Shown: positions 37,062 through 45,897 of the stretch, piece after piece
How positions within the stretch are numbered: position 1 is the stretch's first letter
How the letters are laid out: every line of letters begins with the position of its first letter
Assembly: GCF_000935355.1 (NCBI RefSeq)
Contig: NZ_JXZC01000002.1
Coordinates: 62,001 to 126,000, forward strand
Reading direction: 5' to 3'
From: Rossellomorea aquimaris
GTDB lineage: Bacteria > Bacillota > Bacilli > Bacillales > Bacillaceae_B
DNA: 64,000 bases
Notes under the pieces: generated by a model
What the model was told of the DNA's origin: nothing
What the model saw: only the letters and a program-made list of their open reading frames with translations
Databases searched by the model: none
Program-made: the position numbers and the translations under genes

Positions 37062-37189
37062 AGTTGATTGGAGCGGAAGGATGGTCGACTCCTGCGGGAA
37101 TAGCTGGACAGGTGAGACCCCGGAGGCGCAGCCGAGGAGGCTCACCGCCGGCCCCGCGGAAAGCGAGCATCCTGGAGCGGAAATCAACT
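37062..37189. mobile_element. MITE-like hairpin element, copy B1 (opposite orientation)
   Basis: Ends are AGTTGATT (37062-37069) / AATCAACT (37182-37189). Internal GACTCCTGCGGG, GTGAGACCCC, GAGGAGGCTCAC and CCGCGGAAAGCGAG are the reverse complement of the motifs in copy A1. Separated from A1 by about 130 bp of AT-rich DNA. Confidence 0.75.
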
Positions 37190-37301
37190 AGTACTTTCTT
37201 ATCTACAATAGCCCCAAACTTTACGAAAAGAGCTTTTCGATAAAATGCAGCTTTAAACAGAACAAAACGCTCCCTGAATTAGAAAGCGCTGTCATATCTT
37301 A

Positions 37302-37739
37302 TTAATTTTTAAATGCAGAAACAGGTCCCAGTTCATTTTCAAGATAGCTCCGAACCTGTTGAGGAAACTTCTCTAATGAGAAGAATACTTCGTTTAAAAC
37401 CTTATGTAATTGATCATGATTGACGGCTGTATACTCTTGAACAAGAACCTTACGCTGGCCTACAAGAAGCTTAAGGTCTCCACTCATCTTGTCATCGATC
37501 ACCTTTTCATCCAAAAGGATATCAATAATGTCTTCATAGCTTCCCGGATCTCTCATAATGAACCCATCGATCATGCTGTTCCCTACATCAAGTACGGATT
37601 CAATGATCGTATGAGCCATTCTTTCCAAGGCCAGTTTTTCTAATATGGAGCTCCATTTCTCATTGGAACGAACGATGTTTAACTGCTCACTCATATAAAG
37701 TAACGTCACTTCAATCTTTTCTCTATCTACGAAATACAT
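37302..37739 (-). CDS. yutE: HepT/DUF86-fold protein (YutE)
   Basis: 145 aa, all-helical DUF86 protein; ALERMAHTIIESVLDVGNSM is the family core. In HepT toxins the RNase motif is RX4HXY. Here the region reads GQRKVLVQEYTAVNHD, with Gln in place of His, so the toxin activity is probably lost. There is no MntA-like nucleotidyltransferase partner beside it. In B. subtilis yutE is likewise a lone chromosomal gene. Confidence 0.8.
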   Translation of the reverse strand: MYFVDREKIEVTLLYMSEQLNIVRSNEKWSSILEKLALERMAHTIIESVLDVGNSMIDGFIMRDPGSYEDIIDILLDEKVIDDKMSGDLKLLVGQRKVLVQEYTAVNHDQLHKVLNEVFFSLEKFPQQVRSYLENELGPVSAFKN

Positions 37740-37874
37740 GATGGCACCCTTTCTTAAACGAAATCATTCAGTCTTTATTTTAACATAATTTCATCTCCTC
37801 CATACAGGTACATCCTGCAATTCTCTACTCAGTTTGTTATGATGAAATAAGCAGAAAAAGAGGAGGACATCGTC

Positions 37875-38144
37875 ATGAGTGAACGATTTTATTTATACGA
37901 TGATACAGAAAATACAAAAACACGCTTTGTGAGTTTTATGGGAGAAAATCAGCGGTACGACTTAGCCATTACCCAAACAGATCGCTATTATGGTAAATCT
38001 TTGGTATTAGATCTTCAAGGTAGTCGATTCGCGATCGTTGGCAGAGATGACCTTGATGAACCCGGATATGTAGAAAGTGTATTCAAGTTAACGCATGAAG
38101 AAGCCGATGAATTAAGGGACTTCTTAGGAGAAATCATCATGTAG
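37875..38144 (+). CDS. DUF3055 (SAV0927-family) protein
   Basis: 89 aa soluble protein (FYLYDDTENTKTRFVSFMG at the start, LTHEEADELRDFLGEII at the end). Widespread in Bacillales, function unknown. AGAGGAGG lies upstream of the ATG. Closely followed by the next small gene. Confidence 0.75.
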   Translation: MSERFYLYDDTENTKTRFVSFMGENQRYDLAITQTDRYYGKSLVLDLQGSRFAIVGRDDLDEPGYVESVFKLTHEEADELRDFLGEIIM

Positions 38145-38211
38145 AACGCGCTCCAAGGAATGAAGTCCACCCCACTCTCACATACTATAAGTACGAAAGG
38201 TGGGAGATAAA

Positions 38212-38514
38212 ATGAGTAAAGAACCTAGAGACAAAGAAGAAGAAGTATATAGTGACTTCTCTAATGTTGAAACGTATCGCAATTTTATCGTTCCAGAAAC
38301 ACTTCCTGAAGGACCTTACGGATCTCCGCGGGGAAAACATACTCCCGTTGAGAACAAAAGCACTCCATGGGAAGAAGGACAACGATATTACAGTGCCTTC
38401 AACTATGAAAATAAATCACTCCATCAGGATATACCACGTCAAGAGCCCGGATCACATCCTGTTCATGCCGATCCCGATGTGAATGAAGAACCCCCATATA
38501 CTGAAAATAAGTAA
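38212..38514 (+). CDS. small hydrophilic conserved protein
   Basis: 100 aa, disordered-looking and rich in Glu, Pro and Tyr (PEGPYGSPRGKHTPVENK, TPWEEGQRYYSAFNYENK). Conserved in bacilli as a cytosolic protein of unknown function. ATG 38212 follows AAAGGTGGGAG; a GTG at 38200 lies inside that site. Confidence 0.65.
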   Translation: MSKEPRDKEEEVYSDFSNVETYRNFIVPETLPEGPYGSPRGKHTPVENKSTPWEEGQRYYSAFNYENKSLHQDIPRQEPGSHPVHADPDVNEEPPYTENK

Positions 38515-38519
38515 AAAAG

Positions 38520-38555
38520 ACAAAAGGAACAAACGAAACGGTTTGTTCCTTTTTC
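38520..38555. terminator. bidirectional terminator
   Basis: AAAAGGAACAAAC (38522-38534) / GTTTGTTCCTTTT (38541-38553). Confidence 0.9.
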
Positions 38556-38559
38556 ACCA

Positions 38560-38835
38560 TTATTTATTGACTTTTTTCACAAGAAAATAAGCGCAGCCGA
38601 AATTACAATATTCATACAAGTAATCCTTATGCGTGCTCACCTTTGTGTCAAAAGAAGCTTTTTGATTGTGATCATCGAAAAATCCCTTTAAACGAAGCTG
38701 ACCATATCCCCAATCCCCAAGGATATAATCATATTTGCTTAAGATATCGCTATATCTTTCCTTAAATGCTTCCTCGTTGAATCCGTCTCTAAATTCCTCA
38801 ACGATTTCGTAGCATGTATTCTGCACACAAATCAT
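38560..38835 (-). CDS. yutD: YutD family protein (DUF1027)
   Basis: 91 aa. FRDGFNEEAFKERYSDILSKYDYI and GDWGYGQLRLKGFF are the YutD signature; a CNFGCAYF motif is near the C-terminus. Function unknown. ATG 38835 is preceded by GGGTGG. Confidence 0.85.
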   Translation of the reverse strand: MICVQNTCYEIVEEFRDGFNEEAFKERYSDILSKYDYILGDWGYGQLRLKGFFDDHNQKASFDTKVSTHKDYLYEYCNFGCAYFLVKKVNK

Positions 38836-38946
38836 CTCGTCCACCCACTTTCATTTCCTTATCTTAAATTATAACGGATTGTCCATTAATTACTATGAAA
38901 AATTGTAATAAGAGATGGTCACCCTATCAAATAGGGGGTGTTTAAA

Positions 38947-39666
38947 TTGAATAAATTCATTCTTGGTACAACTGTACTAAGTATTGCGCTAATCGGAACT
39001 GCCTGTGATGGAATCGACACGGCCAACGAGGAAATGTTTCACGACAATGGGAATACCATAAATGTGAATGACCGTGAGGACCTGTACAACGAAAATAGCT
39101 GGACCAAAAAAGGAGCTCACCGCGGTGAGGACTTCGGTTATGTACGTCAACAAAAAAGTCCTACAGGCGGTCAAACCATCTCGACAAAAGATATGTACAG
39201 CATCAACCGCGAACAAGTGGCCGACACGATCAGCAAAATGAGTGTCGCTCTCCCTGACGTGAAAGATTGTTCCACTCTCGTCACTGATGAAGAAGTATTG
39301 GTTTCATATGTGACGGACAAAAAGGACAAAGATGGCCGCTTTGAAGTAGCCGATCAGGTAAAGAAAACAGCCATGTCTGTTATTCCCCGTTGGTACCACG
39401 TCTATGTGACCGATGACAAGAGCCTGATGCGGAATGTAGAAAACCTGGCCAAGATGGATAGCGATAGCCGTAACGCAAACACGGCCATCGATGATACCAT
39501 CAATCTCATGCTGCAGGATTCTCCTCAGGGAAGAAATGTAGACGCGGGTGAAAATCCAAATGGTGAAATGACATCTGAGAAATACGAAATGCAGGACGAC
39601 GATGTCCACAAAATTAACAAAGACCGCCAAAAACGAAAAGACAACACAGACAACATGGTCGATTAA
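38947..39666 (+). CDS. yutC: YhcN/YlaJ-family sporulation lipoprotein (YutC-like)
   Basis: 239 aa. Short hydrophobic N-terminus ending in Cys (FILGTTVLSIALIGTAC), then a disordered region and a YhcN/YlaJ domain (ADTISKMSVALPDVKDCSTLVTD-type core, RWYHVYVTDDKSLMRNVENL). Such proteins are made in spores or forespores of bacilli. TTG 38947 chosen since GGGGGTG lies six bases before it; GTG 38938 is part of that site. The Gln/Asp/Lys-rich tail is probably unstructured. Confidence 0.75.
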   Translation: MNKFILGTTVLSIALIGTACDGIDTANEEMFHDNGNTINVNDREDLYNENSWTKKGAHRGEDFGYVRQQKSPTGGQTISTKDMYSINREQVADTISKMSVALPDVKDCSTLVTDEEVLVSYVTDKKDKDGRFEVADQVKKTAMSVIPRWYHVYVTDDKSLMRNVENLAKMDSDSRNANTAIDDTINLMLQDSPQGRNVDAGENPNGEMTSEKYEMQDDDVHKINKDRQKRKDNTDNMVD

Positions 39667-39749
39667 TAGTAAGGTGGAGGCTGCAGAGAGACGAAGCGTT
39701 TTGGCGTAAATGCCCGGTAAAAGCACTCTCTGTCATCCTCTCCTTCTCT

Positions 39750-39802
39750 GCAAAAAGGACTGACTGTTGGAGATTTTCTCCTTCAGGTCAGTCCTTTTAT
39801 AT
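39750..39802. terminator. bidirectional terminator between yutC and lipA
   Basis: AAAAAGGACTGAC (39752-39764) / GTCAGTCCTTTT (39787-39798), with a second inner hairpin GGAGA/TCTCC. Confidence 0.85.
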
Positions 39803-39811
39803 ATGAAAAGA

Positions 39812-40729
39812 TTATGCTTTTTGAACTTCTTGCTCTCCGGCTGCTTGTCTTGCTTTGGCAGCTGCGTTCACTTGCTCATCTGCATGGTAAGAAGAGCGAA
39901 CAAGTGGACCTGCTTCACAGTGACTGAAGCCTTTTTCCATCGCTGCTTCACGTAGTTCAGCAAACTCATCCGGGTGATAATACTTCTGAACTTTCAAGTG
40001 TTTCTTAGATGGCTGAAGATATTGACCTAATGTCACAATATCAACATGGTTTGCACGCAGGTCATCCATTGTTTCAAGGATTTCTTCCTTTGTTTCCCCA
40101 AGACCGACCATGATACTTGATTTTGTTGGGATATCCGGGTTTAATTCTTTAGCTCGGCGCAGGAATTCCAATGTGCGGTCATAAGTAGCACGGGCTCGAA
40201 CTCTTGGAGTCAAGCGGCGAACGGTTTCGACATTGTAGTTCATAATATCTGGTTTTGCATCCATCAATGTTTTGATGTTATCGAATACTCCACCCATATC
40301 GGAAGGTAATACTTCAATGGAAGTGAATGGACTTTTACGACGAATCGCACGAACCGTTTCAGCAAAGACCTGTGATCCACCATCTTTCAGGTCATCACGG
40401 GCAACCGCTGTGATTACGACGTGCTTTAGATTCATTAATTGTACGGAATCAGCAACTCGTTCCGGTTCTTTCAGATCCAATTCAGTCGGAAGTCCTGTTT
40501 TAACGGCACAGAAACGGCAGGCACGGGTACAAATGTCCCCAAGGATCATGAATGTAGCTGTCCTTCTGGTTCCCCAACATTCATGGATATTAGGACAACG
40601 AGCCTCTTCACAAACTGTGTGAAGGTTGTTTTCACGCATCATCTTCTTCAAGCCCATATAATTATCGTTCGTATTCAGCTTAATTTTAAGCCAATCCGGT
40701 TTACGAATATGTTCATCTTTCTTGCTCAT
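39812..40729 (-). CDS. lipA: lipoyl synthase
   Basis: 305 aa radical SAM enzyme that inserts two sulfurs into octanoyl groups on lipoyl domains. Radical SAM motif CTRACRFC; auxiliary [4Fe-4S] cluster cysteines in [13 protein letters not shown]-terminal RSSYHADE with the conserved Ser. Needs clusters from SUF. Start at ATG 40729 ([15 protein letters not shown]), as in B. subtilis; GGAG lies upstream. Confidence 0.97.
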   Translation of the reverse strand: MSKKDEHIRKPDWLKIKLNTNDNYMGLKKMMRENNLHTVCEEARCPNIHECWGTRRTATFMILGDICTRACRFCAVKTGLPTELDLKEPERVADSVQLMNLKHVVITAVARDDLKDGGSQVFAETVRAIRRKSPFTSIEVLPSDMGGVFDNIKTLMDAKPDIMNYNVETVRRLTPRVRARATYDRTLEFLRRAKELNPDIPTKSSIMVGLGETKEEILETMDDLRANHVDIVTLGQYLQPSKKHLKVQKYYHPDEFAELREAAMEKGFSHCEAGPLVRSSYHADEQVNAAAKARQAAGEQEVQKA

Positions 40730-40958
40730 ACCCCTCATCTCCAATCCTAAATAATTCTGACTTAGGCAAAGAGTGAAACGCTTTCTAGATCGTTCATCTT
40801 ATGTAAAAAAAGCCATCATCAATATACTTCTTTTGTCACTTTATCATACTAAAAATGTGAAAACAAGCATGTGATACCCTATTACCATTTATTGATGATT
40901 ATGAATCCCGATGAACGATACAAACTAGAAGTAGGCCCCTAAAAATGGAGGGATTATT

Positions 40959-41957
40959 TTGTACAAAAGATTGGTATTTACCTTTGTAGCTTTTTGCATG
41001 TTCATAAGTCCTTGTCAAACCTTTGCAGCAGAAAAGCTGACAGACGAACAGATCCACACAAAGAGAATGGAGTTATTTCAGAAAGGCGAGGCACTTACCC
41101 AAATTCCCTGGTACTATCTTGCTGCCGTCGATCAGTACGAGCGGAGTCTTCGTTTTGCCCGTAAAGATCGGGAAAAACCCTCTTCTCTTATATCTATTTA
41201 TATGGAGCCTGAAAAGTGGGTCGGCCCTCTAAACCCTGATCCGGAAGATGACAATCCCGAAACCATCACTCTATTCAATGGTATGGGCCGGGATGGAGAC
41301 TTCGATGGAAAAGCAAGTCTGAAGAGCGATGAAGATATATTGGCTTCTTTGACAGAGTATATATTGCAGTACGGAATTGACCGGGATAATTTCAAGCTTG
41401 CTCTTTGGGACTATTACAAGCGTGATAAAACGGTCAGTATCATCATGGGAAATGCAAAAATCTATAAGCAATACGGTACAATCCATTTAAACCAAAAAGC
41501 CTTCCCCCTTCCCCTCAGGTTCAACTACAGCTACCGAAACACTTGGGGTGATGCCCGCGGCTGGGGAGGAAGACGAATACACGAAGGGACGGACCTCTTT
41601 GCTGATTATGGTGTCCCTGTAAGAGCGACATCGTATGGAATCATCGAGATGAAAGGATGGAATCGATATGGAGGCTGGCGGATAGGGATACGTGACATTA
41701 ATAATACGTATCATTATTTTGCTCACCTTAGCGGCTTCTCTAAAGACCTTCACGTAGGACAAGTGGTTGAACCAGGAATGGTTATAGGCGGTGTTGGGAG
41801 CTCAGGATATGGACCTCCTGGAACATCGGGAAAATTCCCTCCTCATCTGCACTATGGGATGTATAAGGATAATGGCTTGACGGAGTGGTCCTTTGATCCA
41901 TACCCCCACTTAAGAATTTGGGAGCGTCAAGACAGAATTAAAAGCAAAAAACGTTAA
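40959..41957 (+). CDS. lytH: M23 peptidase LytH, spore cortex maturation
   Basis: 332 aa. Signal peptide MYKRLVFTFVAFCMFIS to about residue 23 (QTFAAEK). M23 metallopeptidase domain at about 195-315: RIHEGTDLFAD (first zinc His and Asp) and PPHLHYGMY (HxH). In B. subtilis LytH is a forespore-expressed L-Ala-D-Glu endopeptidase producing single L-Ala side chains in the cortex. TTG start with GGAGGG six bases upstream. Divergent from lipA, as in B. subtilis. Confidence 0.92.
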   Translation: MYKRLVFTFVAFCMFISPCQTFAAEKLTDEQIHTKRMELFQKGEALTQIPWYYLAAVDQYERSLRFARKDREKPSSLISIYMEPEKWVGPLNPDPEDDNPETITLFNGMGRDGDFDGKASLKSDEDILASLTEYILQYGIDRDNFKLALWDYYKRDKTVSIIMGNAKIYKQYGTIHLNQKAFPLPLRFNYSYRNTWGDARGWGGRRIHEGTDLFADYGVPVRATSYGIIEMKGWNRYGGWRIGIRDINNTYHYFAHLSGFSKDLHVGQVVEPGMVIGGVGSSGYGPPGTSGKFPPHLHYGMYKDNGLTEWSFDPYPHLRIWERQDRIKSKKR

Positions 41958-41996
41958 AAAAGCAGACAATGGTTATCCCATCGTCTGCTTCATCTT
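41958..41996. terminator. terminator after lytH
   Basis: AAGCAGAC(A)ATGG / CCAT(C)GTCTGCTT hairpin, with A-run before and T-rich DNA after; can serve both converging units. Confidence 0.75.
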
Positions 41997-41997
41997 T

Positions 41998-42105
41998 TTA
42001 CACCTGTTTTTTTGATTTGGAAACAGCGTTCATGATACTAGCTGCTAATCCACCCCAGATAATGACCATCCCAACAATCATCATTATAATTGCACTACCA
42101 GTCAT
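41998..42105 (-). CDS. MetS-like small subunit of the NSS transporter
   Basis: 35 aa: one membrane helix (AIIMMIVGMVIIWGGLAASI) followed by a basic end. This is the pattern of the small MetS subunit that accompanies MetP-type sodium-dependent methionine/alanine importers in Gram-positives. AAGGAGGT lies eight bases before the ATG, inside the end of the transporter gene, whose stop is one base away. Translational coupling is very likely. Confidence 0.85.
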   Translation of the reverse strand: MTGSAIIMMIVGMVIIWGGLAASIMNAVSKSKKQV

Positions 42106-42106
42106 G

Positions 42107-43633
42107 TCAGCTTACCTCCTTATAGCTCTCAGCTTCTGTTTTTGCATGCCAGCGCTTAAAGGAGAAAGCAACACCGGCAAGGATCGCGAATCCTGCAACA
42201 AACCAACCACTGTAAAGAATGAAGGCATCTGAGTAACCTCCGTAGTTTCCAGTTTCAGTTTCAAATTCTTTTAGCAGGTTCATTTTGAATAACCCGAACA
42301 TCATCCATCCAAGAACGATTGGTGTGATGACACCCAAACATATCTTCCACCATGCACCCAGCTGAATATCAGATATTCCATTTGCGTGGGATTGGAATGC
42401 ACCTAACTTGCGCAGGAACCAGGCAATCACTACAACTTCAACTAATCCAGCGAATGCTACACCGAACTGGTTAATAAAGTAGTCTGCCGCATCCAGGAAG
42501 AGTAATCCGCCTTGAGTGGCAAATAAGATAGAGATGATCGCAGAAAGTCCTCCACCGAATAGAACGGCTTTTGTACGGGAAATTCCGAACTTTTCAGAAA
42601 CACCCGCTACATACGTCTCTGTAATCGAGATGAGTGATGACAACCCTGCTAATACAAGTGAAGCAAAGAACAAGAATCCGAATAAACCGTTAAGGGCCGG
42701 AAATTCATTAATGATTTGCGGGAATACCACAAACGCCAATCCAACTCCCCCGCTTACTACTTCCTGAACGCCTACACCTTGGGATTGAGCCATGAAACCT
42801 AAAGCAGCAAATACTCCAATACCTGCTAATAATTCAAACCCCGAGTTACTAAATCCTGTAATGAAAGCGTTATTCGTAATATCCGATTTCTTCGGAAGAT
42901 AGCTTGAATACGTAATCATGATTGCAAAAGCGATTGATAAACTGAAGAAAATCTGTCCATATGCTGCCACCCATACACTTGGATCAGCAATTTTGCTGAA
43001 ATCCGGTTTGAAGAAAGCATCAAGGCCATCCAATGCTCCAGGCAAGGTTAGAGCGCGAACAACAATGATTAAGAACAAAATGACTAATGCCGGAATGAAA
43101 ATCTTATTCGCTACTTCGATACCCTTCTTTACACCCTTGAAAAGGATCCCTAATGTAATTACCCAAACCAATACAAGTGGAATGAATACTCCAGGAACGA
43201 TACTGCCTGTCTGGCCTGGATCAACGGTAAGCTTTAAATAGTCATTGAATAGGAATGTCTCTGTATCCTTCCCCCAACCCAGATTGAAAGAAAATACACT
43301 GTAGGACATCGCCCATGCGATAATGACGGCATAATAGGTGGAAATGACAAATGCGATTAATACCTGCCACCAGCCAAGCCACTCTGATTTTCTATTAAGA
43401 CGGAAATAAGATAGCGGTGCTGAGCCACGATACTTGTGACCTAATGTAAATTCAAGTACTAATAATGGAATTCCCGCTGTTAGAAGAGCGAATAAATAAG
43501 GAATAAAGAATGCTCCTCCACCATTTTCATACGCTACTGCCGGAAAACGCCATATGTTTCCCAAACCGATTGCTGACCCGACAGCAGCCAGAATAAATCC
43601 TGCTCGTGTTCCAAACTGGGCACGATTCTCCAT
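42107..43633 (-). CDS. neurotransmitter:sodium symporter family amino-acid transporter (MetP-like)
   Basis: 508 aa, LeuT fold, about twelve membrane segments. TM1 shows AAVGSAIGLGNIWRFP, the sodium/substrate site of the NSS family, followed by YENGGGAFFIPY. The gene directly after it encodes a MetS-like small subunit, so methionine and/or alanine import is more likely than other substrates. GGGGGG precedes ATG 43633; the longer frame starts inside that ribosome site. Confidence 0.88.
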   Translation of the reverse strand: MENRAQFGTRAGFILAAVGSAIGLGNIWRFPAVAYENGGGAFFIPYLFALLTAGIPLLVLEFTLGHKYRGSAPLSYFRLNRKSEWLGWWQVLIAFVISTYYAVIIAWAMSYSVFSFNLGWGKDTETFLFNDYLKLTVDPGQTGSIVPGVFIPLVLVWVITLGILFKGVKKGIEVANKIFIPALVILFLIIVVRALTLPGALDGLDAFFKPDFSKIADPSVWVAAYGQIFFSLSIAFAIMITYSSYLPKKSDITNNAFITGFSNSGFELLAGIGVFAALGFMAQSQGVGVQEVVSGGVGLAFVVFPQIINEFPALNGLFGFLFFASLVLAGLSSLISITETYVAGVSEKFGISRTKAVLFGGGLSAIISILFATQGGLLFLDAADYFINQFGVAFAGLVEVVVIAWFLRKLGAFQSHANGISDIQLGAWWKICLGVITPIVLGWMMFGLFKMNLLKEFETETGNYGGYSDAFILYSGWFVAGFAILAGVAFSFKRWHAKTEAESYKEVS

Positions 43634-43954
43634 CTTGGTCCCCCCCCTAGTTCTTTTCAACTACCATATTAAGGTATTTGAAATTTTTATATTTTCAGAT
43701 TATTTGTAATCTAAAGTCAGTATAGCTAGTTCCAAGACAATTGTCAAAGCTATTTTTAAGCTTAGTGTAAGTTTTTTTTCAGTTGGGGACAGGTACTATT
43801 TCACTATATGAATTTTGTCGAAACATGAAGAATTGACGTTCGGAAAGGTAGAGAGGGCTTTTGGGATACCACCATAGGTTTAAACACCCTCCTGACAACA
43901 AGTAAGAATGTATAAAAAAACCAGAAGCCAATGAGCTCCTGGTTCTTCATTTAA
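43634..43954. other. intergenic region with nhaC-like gene terminator
   Basis: About 320 bp. On the minus strand AACCAGGAGC / GCTTCTGGTT (about 43921-43945) followed by a T-run ends the upstream NhaC-family gene. The rest is AT-rich and presumably holds the symporter promoter; nothing else recognised. Confidence 0.6.
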
Positions 43955-45520
43955 TTATTGTTCTGAAACAGCAGGTTTTGCTTTTTCACCAAACAGAAAA
44001 GCGAATGCCACGATTAAAATAATCACAACTCCTAAACCAAATAACGTGCTGCCTGTGAATCCAAGTACAAGATATCCAATTGAAGCAGCAACCGCTCCGA
44101 TCAATGCATATGGAAGCTGTGTAAGAACGTGATCGATATGATTGCTTCCTGCCCCTGTAGAGGAAAGGATGGTTGTATCCGAGATTGGAGAACAGTGATC
44201 TCCCAATACGGATCCTGCTAATACAGCTGCCATAGCAGGAAGTAAGATACTTACATCTGTCGCTGCAGCAATTTCCCCGGCGATTGGAAGTAAGATTCCG
44301 AAAGATCCCCATGAAGTTCCCGTCGAGAATGCCATGATTCCGGCAACTAAGAACAAAATGACTGGAAGTGCCTGCATCGGTAAGCTTGATTGTTCAACCA
44401 GACCCGCAAGATACGTACCTGTTTGCAATTGATCGATCAATGTGACGATCGTCCAGGCAAAGATAAGGATGTAAACGGCAGGTAACATGGATTTGATTCC
44501 TTCCACTACTGCTACTCCAACTGCTTTACCTTCGATTCCTTTCAAGCTGACTTGACGGATGAAGAAGATCAGCGCAACAAGGAGACCGAATAATCCACCA
44601 TATAATAAAGATTTCGTTACATCTGTATTTTCAAAAATCGGAAGGATGTCAAATGATCCGACGGCTTGATATCCTGTCCAGAGCATCATTCCAATTGTAC
44701 CGACAACAAGTGCTACGATCGGCCAGACAAGATCACCAACTGATCCTTTCGAGCTGACAGGCAGATCATTTTTTAATTCTCCTGGAATCTCTTTTTCAGG
44801 GTCATAAAGGGCTCCCGTTTCAAGGGCTCTTACTTCATGCTCTTTCATCTTTCCAAAATCCAGGCCTTTAGCAGCAACCATGATTACTAGCAGAACAGCT
44901 GCCCAGACGTAGAGGTTCATCGGAATCATTTGAACGAATGCTGAAAATGCTGTGTATTCTGTGATGCTGTGAGCAGCCAAAATGGAACCGATAATCCCGA
45001 TGATGTAGGCTCCCCAGCTTGAGATTGGAGAAACGACACAAATCGGTGCCGATGTCGAGTCGATGATATAGGCTAGTTTGGCTCGTGAAATTTTGTGACG
45101 ATCCGTGATGGGTCTCGAAACCTGGCCAACAGCAAGGGCGTTAAAATAGTCATCAATGAAAATTATGATACCTAAAACAGCAGCAAGAAGCTGTGCACCT
45201 TTTCTTGTTTTCACACGTTTCATCGCCCATTCACCAAATGCGCGGCTACCGCCGGAAATGTTCACAAATGCTGTGATCACACCTAGAATGAGTAAGAAGA
45301 AAATAATATAGACATTCCATGTGTTGAGTGCTCCATCTGCGACAAAGATGCCTTTAAAGGCGTCCCACATAAAGCTGAATGTTTTCGTAATTGAGAAATC
45401 TGCTAACAGAAAGGCAGAAGCAACGATTCCTACTCCCAATGAAAGTAGAACCCGTCTCGTAAGAATAACCATAAGAATGGCTAAAAGGGGTGGTAATAGT
45501 GAGTAAATCGTGTTTTCCAT
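43955..45520 (-). CDS. NhaC-family transporter under lysine riboswitch, probable lysine transporter
   Basis: 521 aa, about twelve membrane segments, Na+/H+ antiporter NhaC superfamily. IIFIDDYFNALAVGQV, STSAPICVVSPISSWGAY and GSVLGDHCSPISDTTILSS are family motifs. By sequence alone it would be called an antiporter, but its leader is an L-box lysine riboswitch, so lysine uptake is the likelier role; NhaC-type proteins under L-boxes have been predicted as lysine transporters. AGGAGGAGG precedes the ATG. Confidence 0.85.
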   Translation of the reverse strand: MENTIYSLLPPLLAILMVILTRRVLLSLGVGIVASAFLLADFSITKTFSFMWDAFKGIFVADGALNTWNVYIIFFLLILGVITAFVNISGGSRAFGEWAMKRVKTRKGAQLLAAVLGIIIFIDDYFNALAVGQVSRPITDRHKISRAKLAYIIDSTSAPICVVSPISSWGAYIIGIIGSILAAHSITEYTAFSAFVQMIPMNLYVWAAVLLVIMVAAKGLDFGKMKEHEVRALETGALYDPEKEIPGELKNDLPVSSKGSVGDLVWPIVALVVGTIGMMLWTGYQAVGSFDILPIFENTDVTKSLLYGGLFGLLVALIFFIRQVSLKGIEGKAVGVAVVEGIKSMLPAVYILIFAWTIVTLIDQLQTGTYLAGLVEQSSLPMQALPVILFLVAGIMAFSTGTSWGSFGILLPIAGEIAAATDVSILLPAMAAVLAGSVLGDHCSPISDTTILSSTGAGSNHIDHVLTQLPYALIGAVAASIGYLVLGFTGSTLFGLGVVIILIVAFAFLFGEKAKPAVSEQ

Positions 45521-45573
45521 AGTGTCCTCCTCCTATTTGATAGGGGGGAACCATCGTAGCATGACAGAGGATA

Positions 45574-45830
45574 ATAAAAAAAGGCAACGATAGAGAAACT
45601 ATCATTACCTTAGTAAGTAATTTAAGTGCTCCATCACGATCTGTAGCTCCCCATTATAGAGATTCCCCTATAATGACAGTGTTATCCTTCTTCAAGATAA
45701 CCCCAGCAAATACACCTTCGACATGCATATTTACTTCGGCAAAAGTTCCCTTTCATCTGTTCTCCCAGTTGTCATCCTCAAACAGCATACTCTTGAACTC
45801 TGCGCCTCTACCCCATCGGACTGATGATGT
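45574..45830 (-). promoter_or_regulatory. lysine riboswitch (L box) with terminator
   Basis: Minus strand, 5' to 3': AGAGGCGC (about 45810-45803), AGAGTATGCTG and GAGGATG, GAAAGGGAAC then GCCGAAGT (about 45745-45729), GCTGGGG, and ACACTGTCA near 45677, in the order of the L-box consensus. A terminator GGTAATGATAG / CTATCGTTGCC with a T-run (45609-45576) follows and precedes the transporter gene by about 50 bp. Lysine binding should favour the terminator and shut the gene off. Confidence 0.9.
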
Positions 45831-45855
45831 GGTGTGTTATAAAATTTTCTTTATT

Positions 45856-45884
45856 AATATAACAAACTATCATTCTTTTGACAA
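45856..45884 (-). promoter_or_regulatory. promoter of the lysine-riboswitch transporter
   Basis: -35 TTGTCA (45884-45879), 17-bp spacer, -10 TATATT (45861-45856) on the minus strand, just upstream of the L box. Confidence 0.7.
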
Positions 45885-45897
45885 CTTTTTTTCCTGA

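Noticed and set aside
36777..37243. Several 60-76 codon frames around 36.8-37.2 kb
   Set aside because: They lie in GC-rich hairpin elements where stops are scarce; no ribosome sites, Arg/Pro-rich composition.
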